Shown here: positions 1 through 8,257 of the stretch, piece after piece
Layout: each line of letters begins with the position of its first letter
Position numbering within the stretch: position 1 is the stretch's first letter
Assembly: GCA_963761525.1 (NCBI GenBank)
Contig: CAVXHG010000003.1
Coordinates: forward strand, 124,001 to 188,000
Origin: BOG-931 sp963761525
GTDB taxonomy: Bacteria > Pseudomonadota > Alphaproteobacteria > Rhizobiales > Xanthobacteraceae
Direction of reading: 5' to 3'
DNA: 64,000 bases
Notes under the pieces: model-generated
Database searches by the model: none
Told to the model about the DNA's origin: nothing
The model's input: only the letters and a program-made list of their open reading frames with translations
Program-made: the position numbers and the translations under genes

Positions 1-2
1 CG

Positions 3-74
3 CCGCTCAAAATCGACATCACCGATGAGCCGATGATGTCGCAGCTGACCAAGCTTTTTAATGGCGGCAATTAG
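3..74 (+). CDS. C-terminal end of an unidentified protein (cut by window start)
   Basis: Only the last 23 codons are inside the window, reading PLKIDITDEPMM and ending in FNGGN before a TAG stop. The frame is the only one of the three forward frames open from the window edge to this point. It converges with the response regulator on the opposite strand and their stop regions overlap by 4 bases. The fragment is too short to assign to a family. Confidence 0.45.
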   Translation, partial: PLKIDITDEPMMSQLTKLFNGGN

Positions 75-449
75 TTCTTTGGCGCGATGGCTTTGAGCGC
101 CTGTTCCAGCGCTTCGGTCTGGAATGGCTTCTGCAGCGTCGGGTTGTTGCGGTAGGCCTCGGGCACGCCGCGGGCGCCGTAGCCGGTCGCGAACACGAAC
201 GGCAGGCCGCGCTCGATCAATGCCTCGACCACGGGCGTGATCGGCTGGCCGTTGAGATTGACGTCAAGGATGGCGGCATCGAAATCGCCCTTTTTTGCTA
301 GCGCAACCGCTTCCTCGATCGCGCCGGCCTCGGCCGTCATGGTGTAACCGATGTCTTCCAACATGCCGTCGAGCAGCATGCGGATCATCAGTTCGTCTTC
401 GACAACGAGAATTCGCCGGCCAACTGCGGCGTTTGGTTCTGAACTTCAT
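71..449 (-). CDS. Single-domain response regulator (frame break near its start)
   Basis: A stand-alone receiver (REC) domain of about 126 residues with no output domain. Visible are the acidic pair in ILVVEDE, the phospho-acceptor Asp in AAILDVNL, the switch residue region in VFATGYG, and the conserved Lys in LQKPF. The open frame as written begins only at MIRMLL (388), which would delete the first beta strand and acidic pair. Upstream the codons read AVGRRILVVEDE in the same frame but meet a stop; removing one base at 442-443 joins them to an ATG at 449 (MKSEPNAAVGRR). Such free receivers usually act in phosphorelays with HWE/HisKA2 kinases; no partner kinase is adjacent. Confidence 0.75.
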
Positions 450-651
450 CTTTTCCCCGTGCCTACCGGTCTTTTCAGGACTGGCCGTCGCATTGCCCGT
501 AACGCTGGGAACCGCGTTCGGTTCCGCCTTTTCGGTGAAATGTCTGTATCAACCAACCGAGGCTTACCGGCAAACAGTATATGCCCCCGAATTACGGTGC
601 TAGAAGCTAGTCAGGCGTGGATAAGCCTAAGGTTACCGGGGCGAGGCTACC

Positions 652-1308
652 GTGGTTGTTGACTCAGCAGCCGACGTGGAACGGATGGAATTCCAGCTCG
701 GGTTGCGCCGCCGCGGCATCAGCGATCAAGCCGTGCTTAGGGCGATGGACGAGGTGCCGCGCGAACATTTCGTCGCCGCCGAGTTCACTGACCGCGCCTA
801 TGCCGACCAGGCGCTGCCGATCGCCTGCGGGCAGACCATCAGCCAGCCCTACGTCGTTGCCTACATGACCGAGCAGCTGAATGTCGGGCCAGGGCATAGT
901 GTGCTCGAGATCGGTACGGGCTCGGGCTACCAGGCGGCCGTTTTGTCGCGGCTTGCACGCGAGATCATCAGCATCGAACGCTACCGGACTTTGGCGGAGG
1001 CTGCGCGCAACCGGATCAAGACGTTGGGCTACGCCAACGTGACCCTTATCGTGGGAGACGGGCTGGCTGGCGCTCCGGAGCATCCGCCGTTTGACCGGAT
1101 TATCGTCACAGCCGCCGCCGAAGAAGTGCCGAATGGGCTGCTCGATCAGCTTGCGAATGGCGGCAAGATGCTGCTGCCGCTCGGTCCGCACGACGGCAAC
1201 CAGCACATCGTCAAGCTGACGAAGTCCGCAAGCGGGGAGATTGGGCGCGAGAACCTGATCGCCGTTCGATTTGTGCCGTTATTGCCCGGAAAAGCCCGGG
1301 AGCTTTAA
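652..1308 (+). CDS. pcm: Protein-L-isoaspartate O-methyltransferase
   Basis: Repairs spontaneously damaged isoaspartyl residues by SAM-dependent methylation. The 218-residue protein has the PCMT fold signature: VPREHFV near residue 35, the substrate loop ending QTISQPYVVA, and the SAM-binding motif I VLEIGTGSGYQAA, followed by ISIER and the motif II region FDRIIVTAAA. Start is GTG at 652, with a purine-rich GCGAGG about 10 bases upstream; the internal ATG of MEFQLG is a possible alternative. It lies just upstream of the LysM/LytM lipoprotein gene, an arrangement typical for alphaproteobacteria. Length agrees with the family. Confidence 0.95.
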   Translation: MVVDSAADVERMEFQLGLRRRGISDQAVLRAMDEVPREHFVAAEFTDRAYADQALPIACGQTISQPYVVAYMTEQLNVGPGHSVLEIGTGSGYQAAVLSRLAREIISIERYRTLAEAARNRIKTLGYANVTLIVGDGLAGAPEHPPFDRIIVTAAAEEVPNGLLDQLANGGKMLLPLGPHDGNQHIVKLTKSASGEIGRENLIAVRFVPLLPGKAREL

Positions 1309-1421
1309 TATTTATGGCGCGGCATCAGAAATCTTAGAAACTTTGGCCCGCACTTAAAGCCCTGTTTACCGCAACGTAGTTTATTCGCTCGCTAGTAATT
1401 TGTTGCGTGCGGGCGGGTGGG

Positions 1422-2708
1422 ATGAACGGAACGCGTAAGTGGGCCATCTGGCCACGGTTGGTTGCCGTTTCCTTAATCGGATTGGGCGCTGCGAGTTGTA
1501 GCAGCGACTCCGATCGTTTCGGCGATTGGCAGTCGAATGCGTCGTCGCGCAATGACACGACCGGCTCGATCCCGCAGCAAAGCCATCCAGTCGCTCACGT
1601 CGAAAGCCAGCCGCTGCCGCGCCTTACCAGCGCCGACCCGGGAATGTCCGGTGGCGGCCGCGGCATGGGTTCCTACGAACCGAATTCCGAAGTGACAGGC
1701 TCGATACCTGCAGCTCCGCCGCCTCCGGCCTATAGCTGGGAAGGTGGTACGCCGATTGTCGTTGGGCCCGGCGAAAGCCTCGAGACCATGTCGCGGCGAT
1801 ACAACGTGCCGGTCTCCGCGATCATGCAGGCCAACAACATCACCAACCCGACCGCGATCCATCCAGGCGAACATCTGGTGATCCCGCGGCCCAAATCCGC
1901 TGCCGGTTATATGCCGGCACGGCCTGCTTCGACCGCCGCGGTCATGCCGCCGATGGGACCGGTCGGCGCGCCGAAGACGGCGTTGGCGCCGACGTCCGGT
2001 ATGCACGTCGTGGTGCCGGGCGAAACGTTGCACAGCATCGCTCGGGCCTACGGAAAGCCGGTCATGGTGCTGGCCAAAGCCAACAACATCCCGCCGGACA
2101 CGATGGTGCGGGTTGGCGAGCGCATCATCATTCCGGATATTCAGCCGGGTCTGGCCGGTGTTGCAGCGCCACGCGTCCAAGCATCCGCCGCGCCGGCCCC
2201 TGCGCCAATTCCGGCTCCGGCCTATGCGTCGGCGGAATCGCCACACAGCGCGCGGGTCGCGGTGCCTGAGCCTGCGGCCGCCACAGAACAGCAGAATGCG
2301 GTCAAGACCGCCGAGCCGGCAGGCTCACTGCCGAGCTTCCGCTGGCCAGCTCGCGGCCGCGTCATCGCCGGCTTCGGCCCGTCGCCGAACGGATTGCAGA
2401 ACGACGGCATCAATGTCGCGGTGCCTGAAGGCACGCCGATCAAGGCCGCTGATGACGGTGTCGTCGCCTACGCCGGCAATGAGCTGAAGGGGTATGGCAA
2501 CCTCGTCCTGATCAAACATGCCAACGGCTTTGTCACGGCTTACGCTCACGCCAGCGAGATCCTGGTAAAGCGCGGTGATACGGTGAAGCGCGGGGAAGTG
2601 ATCGCGAAGTCCGGCCAGACCGGCAGTGTCACGTCGCCCCAACTGCACTTCGAAATCCGCAAAGGCTCGACGCCGGTCGATCCGTCGCAATATCTCAACG
2701 GCGCGTAA
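1422..2708 (+). CDS. LysM/LytM (M23) domain lipoprotein, NlpD/DipM-like
   Basis: Cell-envelope lipoprotein that probably activates septal peptidoglycan amidases. The ATG at 1422 gives a short basic N-terminus, a hydrophobic stretch and the lipobox LGAASC; a GTG 15 bases upstream is possible but less likely. Two LysM modules follow (around residues 100-145 and 190-235: VGPGESLETMSRRYNVP and VPGETLHSIARAYGKP), a Pro/Ala-rich linker, then a C-terminal M23 domain. In that domain the first zinc ligand position reads NDGINVA instead of HxGxD, whereas the YAHAS and LHFE histidines remain, so it is probably a degenerate, non-hydrolytic LytM domain as in NlpD, EnvC and DipM. Confidence 0.88.
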   Translation: MNGTRKWAIWPRLVAVSLIGLGAASCSSDSDRFGDWQSNASSRNDTTGSIPQQSHPVAHVESQPLPRLTSADPGMSGGGRGMGSYEPNSEVTGSIPAAPPPPAYSWEGGTPIVVGPGESLETMSRRYNVPVSAIMQANNITNPTAIHPGEHLVIPRPKSAAGYMPARPASTAAVMPPMGPVGAPKTALAPTSGMHVVVPGETLHSIARAYGKPVMVLAKANNIPPDTMVRVGERIIIPDIQPGLAGVAAPRVQASAAPAPAPIPAPAYASAESPHSARVAVPEPAAATEQQNAVKTAEPAGSLPSFRWPARGRVIAGFGPSPNGLQNDGINVAVPEGTPIKAADDGVVAYAGNELKGYGNLVLIKHANGFVTAYAHASEILVKRGDTVKRGEVIAKSGQTGSVTSPQLHFEIRKGSTPVDPSQYLNGA

Positions 2709-2712
2709 GCTC

Positions 2713-2787
2713 GAGCGTGATCCGGAAAAAGCCTGCCCTCGGACTTGATCCGAGGGTGGATACCGGTTTTCCGAAAAGATCACGCGC
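2713..2787. repeat. Composite REP-like palindrome
   Basis: Outer arms GCGTGATC (2715) and GATCACGC (2778-2785) with inner CGGAAAA and TTTTCCG form a long hairpin. Inside it sits a second hairpin, CCTCGGA-CTTGA-TCCGAGG (2737-2755). The same outer GATC..CGGAAAA..TTTTCCG..GATC design recurs at about 20.16 kb, so this is a dispersed family; it also lies where convergent transcripts of the lipoprotein gene and the DUF815 ATPase gene end and may serve as a bidirectional terminator. Confidence 0.75.
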
Positions 2788-2803
2788 CACTAAACAGCCA
2801 GCT

Positions 2804-3751
2804 CTAGCCTTGCATCTTCACGCCGAGCCGCCCGGCGAGGTCTTGCACGTATTGCCAGGCGACGCGGCCTGAACGCGCGCCGCGTGTCGTCGACCATTCC
2901 AGCGCTTCGTGGCGCAGCTCGATGCCATCGAGCGGTATCCGAAAATGGGCGATGTAACCTTCGACCATCGCCAGATATTCATCCTGGCTAGCGCGATGAA
3001 AGCCGAGCCAGAGGCCGAAACGGTCTGACAGCGAGACTTTTTCCTCGACGGCCTCGCCGGGATTGATCGCAGTCGAACGTTCGTTCTCCACCATCTCGCG
3101 CGCCAGGAGATGACGCCGATTCGACGTGGCGTAGAAAATCACATTGTCCGGCCGGCCCTCGATACCGCCTTCGAGCATGGTCTTGAGCGATTTGTATGAC
3201 GTGTCGTCGGCGTCGAACGACAGATCGTCGCAGAACACGATGAATCGCTGCGGCGCGTTGCGCAAAAAACCCATCAGCTCCGGCAGCGACTCGATGTCCT
3301 CACGATGAATTTCAATGAGCTTGAGTCCGGTCTTGGGGTAGGCGGCGGCAGTTCCCGCATGCGCGGCTTTGACCAGCGAGGATTTGCCCATGCCGCGTGC
3401 GCCCCAAAGCAGCGCGTTGTTGGCCGGCAGCCCGCGGGCAAAGCGTTCGGTGTTCTCGATCAAAAGGTCGCGTACCCGGTCGATACCTTTGAGCAGCGAC
3501 ATCTCGACACGGTTGACCCGGCGCACTGGTGCGAGCCGGTGATCTTCCGCGTACCAAACGAAGGCGTCGGCTGAGTCGAAATCCAGCGCCGGCGGCGCAG
3601 GGGGCGCGAGTCGTTCCAGCGCGTCGGCGATGCGGCGCAGGATTTCGCCGCTGCCATCGGCGAAGGACCGTGCCAAGGAACGCGCCCTGGCCTTGCCGGG
3701 AGCAGCTTTGACGGCGGCCTTGCCGCGCGGGCGTGACGGAGATTTTGTCAT
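2804..3751 (-). CDS. DUF815 family AAA+ ATP-binding protein
   Basis: A 315-residue P-loop ATPase of the DUF815 family (function poorly known). Walker A is visible as WGARGMGKSSLVKA, Walker B as FIVFCDDLSFD, and a sensor-like stretch as VIFYATSNRRHL. The N-terminal 25 residues are rich in Lys, Arg and Ala and probably disordered. ATG at 3751. It is transcribed divergently from yajC; this position between the LysM/LytM gene and yajC-secDF is conserved in related alphaproteobacteria. Confidence 0.9.
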   Translation of the reverse strand: MTKSPSRPRGKAAVKAAPGKARARSLARSFADGSGEILRRIADALERLAPPAPPALDFDSADAFVWYAEDHRLAPVRRVNRVEMSLLKGIDRVRDLLIENTERFARGLPANNALLWGARGMGKSSLVKAAHAGTAAAYPKTGLKLIEIHREDIESLPELMGFLRNAPQRFIVFCDDLSFDADDTSYKSLKTMLEGGIEGRPDNVIFYATSNRRHLLAREMVENERSTAINPGEAVEEKVSLSDRFGLWLGFHRASQDEYLAMVEGYIAHFRIPLDGIELRHEALEWSTTRGARSGRVAWQYVQDLAGRLGVKMQG

Positions 3752-3828
3752 GTTTGCACCGGGTTACGCCTTCCCTTAGCGGGCATGAGGAACCCTCGCA
3801 AGCGCGGCGCCGAAGCGGTCTCTCGACA

Positions 3829-3856
3829 TTGCAATTAGGCCAACGGTGGCTATAGT
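3829..3856 (+). promoter_or_regulatory. Putative sigma-70 promoter of the yajC-secD-secF operon
   Basis: TTGCAA (3829-3834), a 16-base spacer and TATAGT (3851-3856) lie about 75 bases ahead of yajC in the divergent intergenic region. This is a match by eye to the alphaproteobacterial housekeeping consensus; no transcript data are available. Confidence 0.45.
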
Positions 3857-3930
3857 CCGCGCGATTTCGCGCGCAAAATTGGCCTTTCTCCCGCGGGGCT
3901 GGCGCGCCTTAATTCGGCTCCGGAGGATTA

Positions 3931-4281
3931 ATGTTTATTACGCCCGCCTTTGCTCAAGGCTTGCCGTTCGGTCTGGGCGGCGACAGCGGCAATATGATCG
4001 TTCAGTTCATGCCGCTGATTTTGATTATCGTGATTATGTACTTCCTGGTATTGCGGCCGCAGCAGCAGCGGGTGAAGCGGCATCAGGAGATGGTGAAGGC
4101 GCTGCGGCGGGGCGATACCGTAATCAGCAACGGTGGTTTGGTCGGCAAGGTGACCAAGATCGTTGATGACGATCAGGTAGAGGTCGAAATCGCCGACGGC
4201 GTGCGGGTGCGGCAGATGCGCTCGATGGTGAGCGAGGTGCGCGCCAAAGGCGAGCCAGTGAAAGACGACAGCGCAAGCTGA
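3931..4281 (+). CDS. yajC: Preprotein translocase subunit YajC
   Basis: Small inner-membrane accessory of the Sec translocon. The 116-residue product has one N-terminal transmembrane segment (LILIIVIMYFLVLRPQQQR), the RPQQ motif just after it, and the cytoplasmic core with GDTVISNGGLVGKVTKI. ATG at 3931 is preceded by a good ribosome site (CGGAGGAT). It is the first gene of the yajC-secD-secF operon, 40 bases ahead of secD. Confidence 0.95.
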   Translation: MFITPAFAQGLPFGLGGDSGNMIVQFMPLILIIVIMYFLVLRPQQQRVKRHQEMVKALRRGDTVISNGGLVGKVTKIVDDDQVEVEIADGVRVRQMRSMVSEVRAKGEPVKDDSAS

Positions 4282-4321
4282 ATCTTCGGCAAGCGGCTTT
4301 GAACTAGGGAATGCGGCATCG

Positions 4322-5914
4322 ATGTTGTTTTTCACGCGGTGGAAGGCGGCGGCTATTTTGCTCACGGCATTCGTCGTGTGCCTTTGCGCTGTGCCGAATT
4401 TCTTCCCCGAGAGCAAAGTGAAAAATTGGCCGGTTTGGGCACAGCGCCATGTCGTGCTCGGACTCGATCTGCAGGGCGGTTCGCATTTGTTGCTCGAGGT
4501 TGACACCGGAGCGGTGCGTAAAGAGCGTTTGCAATCGCTCGCCGATGATGTGCTGCGCGTGTTACGCCAGGCCCGCATACCCTTCACCGGGCGCGCGATC
4601 GTCGGCAATAGCGTGCAGGTTCATGTCACGCGCGATACCGACATCGATAACGCGATGGCCAAGCTGAAAGAGCTGTCAACTCCACTGTCGGGCATTCTCG
4701 GCGCGTCAGGCCAATACAGCCTCGATATCTCCCAGAATGGAGGCCTGATTACATTGGCGCCGACCGAGGCGGCGCTGACCGAGCGTATCCGCCAGGCCGT
4801 CGACCAGTCGATCCAGATCATCGAGCGGCGCGTCAACGAACTCGGCTTGGTCGAACCGACCATCCAGCGCGAAGGCACCGACCGCATTTTAGTGCAGGTG
4901 CCGGGCCTTCAAGACCCAACCCGGTTGAAGGACATCCTCGGCAAGACCGCGAAGCTCGATTTTCGTCTCGTCGACATGTCGATGACTCCGGAACAGGCCG
5001 AGCAGACGCATCCGCCGTCCGACTCTGAACTCCTCGATGGCGAAGGCGGTGAAAAATACCTGATCGAAAAGCGTGTGATGGTTTCCGGCGCCGACCTGAC
5101 CGACGCGCAGCCGGGTTTCGATCAGCGCGACAGCCAGCCGATCGTCAGCTTCAAGTTCAATTCGAACGGCGCGCGCAAGTTCGCCGAAGCAACTCAGCAA
5201 AATGTCGGTAAGCCTTTCGCCATCGTGCTCGACAACAAGGTGATCGAGGCGCCGGTCATCCGCGAGCCGATCCTTGGCGGGGCAGGGCAGATTTCCGGCC
5301 GTTTCACCGTTCAGCAAGTCAACGATCTCTCGATCCTGTTGCGCGCTGGCGCGCTGCCGGCGCCGCTGACGATCATCGAGGAACGCACAGTTGGCCCGGG
5401 TCTGGGGCAGGACTCGATCGTCGCGGGTGAGCACGCGGCCTACGCCGGTGCGGCGCTCGTCATTATCTTCATGTTCGTGACCTACGGCCTGTTCGGCCTG
5501 TTCGCCAACATTGCGGTTGCGGTCAACGTTGCCATGATCTTCGGCGTGCTGTCGTTGCTGAACGCGACGCTGACGCTACCCGGTATCGCCGGCATTGTGC
5601 TTACCGTCGGCATCGCGGTGGATTCCAACGTGCTGATCTACGAGCGCATCCGTGAAGAGGTGCGTGGAGGCCGCAGCGCCATCAACGCGATCGACGCCGG
5701 TTTCACCCGCGCACTTGCGACCATTCTCGATTCCAATATCACCACGTTCATCGCCGCTGCGGTGCTGTTCTATATCGGCACCGGCCCGGTGCGCGGCTTT
5801 GCCGTGACACTTGGCGTCGGCATTCTCACGAGCCTGTTCACCGCCTTCACGCTGACACGCCTGATCGTCGCTTATTGGGTGCGTATGTGGCGGCCGCGCA
5901 CGGTTCCGATCTGA
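4322..5914 (+). CDS. secD: Protein translocase subunit SecD
   Basis: Uses the proton gradient to pull exported proteins through SecYEG, with SecF. The 530-residue protein has TM1 at residues 7-25, the D1 signature LGLDLQGGSHLLLEVD, a large periplasmic P1 domain, and a C-terminal block of five TM helices carrying GIVLTVGIAVDSNVLIYERIR and the conserved charged residues of TM4. ATG at 4322, 20 bases upstream of secF's intergenic gap. Full length for alphaproteobacterial SecD; no break seen. Confidence 0.97.
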   Translation: MLFFTRWKAAAILLTAFVVCLCAVPNFFPESKVKNWPVWAQRHVVLGLDLQGGSHLLLEVDTGAVRKERLQSLADDVLRVLRQARIPFTGRAIVGNSVQVHVTRDTDIDNAMAKLKELSTPLSGILGASGQYSLDISQNGGLITLAPTEAALTERIRQAVDQSIQIIERRVNELGLVEPTIQREGTDRILVQVPGLQDPTRLKDILGKTAKLDFRLVDMSMTPEQAEQTHPPSDSELLDGEGGEKYLIEKRVMVSGADLTDAQPGFDQRDSQPIVSFKFNSNGARKFAEATQQNVGKPFAIVLDNKVIEAPVIREPILGGAGQISGRFTVQQVNDLSILLRAGALPAPLTIIEERTVGPGLGQDSIVAGEHAAYAGAALVIIFMFVTYGLFGLFANIAVAVNVAMIFGVLSLLNATLTLPGIAGIVLTVGIAVDSNVLIYERIREEVRGGRSAINAIDAGFTRALATILDSNITTFIAAAVLFYIGTGPVRGFAVTLGVGILTSLFTAFTLTRLIVAYWVRMWRPRTVPI

Positions 5915-5934
5915 ACATCTGAAAGATTTTAGCT

Positions 5935-6924
5935 GTGCGCCTTCTCCGCATCGTCCCCGATGATACCAAGTTCGATTTCATGCGCTTCCGGCGCATCAGC
6001 TTCCCCATTTCGGCGATTCTGTCGATCGTGGCGATCTCGCTGTATTTCTTTCACGGCCTGAATTTCGGCATCGACTTCATTGGCGGCACGCTGATCGAGG
6101 TGCAAACCAAGGCGGGCCCGGCGGACCTTGCCAAGATGCGCACCACCATCGGCGACCTCAAGCTCGGCGATTTCCAGCTCCAGCAATTTGGAGCGCCCGA
6201 TGACGTGTTGATCCGCATTTCCGAGCAGCCGGGCGGCGATCAGGCCCAGCAGCAGGCGGTGCAGAAGGTCCGCGATGCTCTCGGCGACGGGGTCGATTAC
6301 CGGCGCGTTGAAGTCGTTGGGCCCAGCGTGTCCACCGAGCTTTTGGCTTACGGCACCATCGGCTTGATGATGGCCATCGGTTCGATTCTCGTCTACCTGT
6401 GGTTCCGGTTTGAATGGCAGTTTGCTCTCGGCGCCATGATCGCGAACGTGCACGACTTGGTGCTCACTGTCGGCTTTATGTCGCTGACCCACATCGATTT
6501 CGACCTGACCAGCATTGCTGCACTCCTCACCATCCTCGGCTATTCGCTCAACGACACGGTGGTGATTTACGACCGCATCCGCGAAATGCTGCGCCGTTAC
6601 AAGCGCATGTCGATGCCCGACCTGCTGAACCTTTCCATCAATGCGACGCTGTCACGTTCGATCGTCACGCACGTCACCGTGGCGATGTCCCTGCTGGCGC
6701 TGCTGCTGTTCGGAGGCCAGGCAATCCACAGTTTCACGGCAACGATGATGTTCGGCGTGGTTCTGGTCGGCACGTATACGTCGGTGTTCATTGCCTCTCC
6801 GATCTTGATTTATCTCGGAGTCGGCACCGGGCGGATGGGTGACCAGGACGAGCCAGAACCGGAGCCCGCGAAGGAGCCTGCCACGACCCCTCCAGCGCGA
6901 CGGGTGCGGACGCGCGGCCAGTGA
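5935..6924 (+). CDS. secF: Protein translocase subunit SecF
   Basis: Partner of SecD. GTG start at 5935 (VRLLRIVPDD), first TM at about residues 22-40, then the signature LNFGIDFIGGTLIEV, a periplasmic domain and five TMs including LLTILGYSLNDTVVIYDRIRE. The C-terminal 30 residues are a charged Pro/Glu-rich tail. Its stop overlaps the start of the next gene (GTGA), indicating translational coupling to the Mth938-domain gene. Confidence 0.96.
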   Translation: MRLLRIVPDDTKFDFMRFRRISFPISAILSIVAISLYFFHGLNFGIDFIGGTLIEVQTKAGPADLAKMRTTIGDLKLGDFQLQQFGAPDDVLIRISEQPGGDQAQQQAVQKVRDALGDGVDYRRVEVVGPSVSTELLAYGTIGLMMAIGSILVYLWFRFEWQFALGAMIANVHDLVLTVGFMSLTHIDFDLTSIAALLTILGYSLNDTVVIYDRIREMLRRYKRMSMPDLLNLSINATLSRSIVTHVTVAMSLLALLLFGGQAIHSFTATMMFGVVLVGTYTSVFIASPILIYLGVGTGRMGDQDEPEPEPAKEPATTPPARRVRTRGQ

Positions 6925-7295
6925 ACGATACGCGGCATCTACCCCGCCAGGTGCTGATTGATGCGCATGGCGGTGGCGGATTTCGCTTCGACGACATGTC
7001 ACACCGGGGATCGTTGTTGAGCTTGCCGGACGGTATCTGGGCGTGGCCGGTTACAAGCTCGGAGGCGATTACCGAAGAAGCGCTGTCCATGGTTTTTGAC
7101 CGCGCCGGTGACCTGGATTTTTTCATCCTCGGCACCGGAGCCACGCCTTGGACCATACCCGGCTCTTTGCGCCAGCGGTTCCGGGACATTCACGTTTCAG
7201 CCGACCCGATGGCCACAGGGCCGGCAGTGCGCACCTACAACGTGATGTTAATGGAAGGCCGCCGCGTCGGTGCAGGCCTCATCGCCATCGACTGA
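6921..7295 (+). CDS. Mth938-like domain protein (DUF498, NDUFAF3 homologue)
   Basis: 124-residue protein of the DUF498/Mth938 family. Visible family motifs are GGGFRFDDMSHRGSLL near the N-terminus, LDFFILGTGA, and the C-terminal TGPAVRTYNVMLMEGRRVGAGLIAID. The human relative NDUFAF3 is a mitochondrial complex I assembly factor, and the gene neighbours secDF in many alphaproteobacteria. The GTG start overlaps secF's stop by four bases. It is followed within 20 bases by the squalene-synthase-like gene, also a relative of a complex I assembly factor. Confidence 0.9.
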   Translation: MNDTRHLPRQVLIDAHGGGGFRFDDMSHRGSLLSLPDGIWAWPVTSSEAITEEALSMVFDRAGDLDFFILGTGATPWTIPGSLRQRFRDIHVSADPMATGPAVRTYNVMLMEGRRVGAGLIAID

Positions 7296-7314
7296 TCTCT
7301 GTTAAAGTTCCGCG

Positions 7315-8151
7315 ATGCAGGATGCATTCGCCTATTGTGCCGACCTTGTCCGCTCCAACGATCGGGATCGCTACATCGCGACATTGTTCGCGCCTGCCGA
7401 ATGCCGTAACGCGCTCTATGCGCTTTATGCCTTCAATGCCGAGGTTGCGCGTGTGCGTGACGTCGCCCGTGAGCCGCTGCCCGGCGAAATCCGCTTACAG
7501 TGGTGGTTCGATGTGCTCAGAGGCGAAAGAGACGGGGAGGCGAACGCCAACCCAGTGGCGTCCGCGCTTCTCGATACGATCCACCGCTACAAGCTCGGCA
7601 CCGAACTGCTCACGGCTCTGATCGAAGCCCATCGCTTCGATCTCTACGACGATCCGATGGAAGACCTAGGTAAGCTTGAGATCTATGCGCGGGAAACGAA
7701 CTCTGCGCTGTTCATGCTTGCGGCACGAATACTGACCGGGAGTGACTTGGAGCCTGCTGCAAAGGCCGCCGGCATCGCCCAGGCTCTCACTGCGGTTCAA
7801 CAATCGTTTCCGTTACACGCCGGGCGAAAACAGCTTTTCATCCCGGCCGACCTGCTTGCGCGTCACGGTGTAGCGCTGCACGACATTTTTGCCGGACGCT
7901 CATCCGCGGGCCTGAGTGCGGCATTCGCGGAACTCAGGACTGTCGCTTGCCAGCACCTCCTTGAGGCACAGCAACATCTCGCAGGGCTGTCACCGGAGGC
8001 TCTGGCGGCGTTCCTGCCGCTTGCGCTGATCGGGCCTTCACTCCGCCTCTTGGAGCGATGCGATGCCTTTGCGCCCAAGGAAATTTCGCCGTGGCGGCGG
8101 CAATGGCTGATTTGGCGCGCGGCACGGAAGTCTGCTCGTATTGCGACATAG
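7315..8151 (+). CDS. Squalene/phytoene synthase-family protein, NDUFAF6-like
   Basis: 278 residues with the all-alpha isoprenoid synthase fold: N-terminal YCADLVRSNDRDRY and ALYALYAFNAEVARVRD, then LPGEIRLQWWFDVLRG. The aspartate-rich metal motifs of true squalene or phytoene synthases are degenerate: EVARVRDVA at the first site, and YARETNSALFML in place of the second. That fits the NDUFAF6/C8orf38 branch, a complex I assembly factor, more than a carotenoid or hopanoid enzyme, and no other crt or hpn gene is adjacent. ATG at 7315, 19 bases after the Mth938 gene and presumably co-transcribed. Confidence 0.82.
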   Translation: MQDAFAYCADLVRSNDRDRYIATLFAPAECRNALYALYAFNAEVARVRDVAREPLPGEIRLQWWFDVLRGERDGEANANPVASALLDTIHRYKLGTELLTALIEAHRFDLYDDPMEDLGKLEIYARETNSALFMLAARILTGSDLEPAAKAAGIAQALTAVQQSFPLHAGRKQLFIPADLLARHGVALHDIFAGRSSAGLSAAFAELRTVACQHLLEAQQHLAGLSPEALAAFLPLALIGPSLRLLERCDAFAPKEISPWRRQWLIWRAARKSARIAT

Positions 8152-8257
8152 AACCCTCCGCGACACCTCTGCCCCTTCCGTTAGCCGCCGCTGTGGCCTA
8201 TTACCGCTCGCCGCAAAGCGGCCCGATTTAAAAGTTGAAAAGGTGGGACGGAAATAA

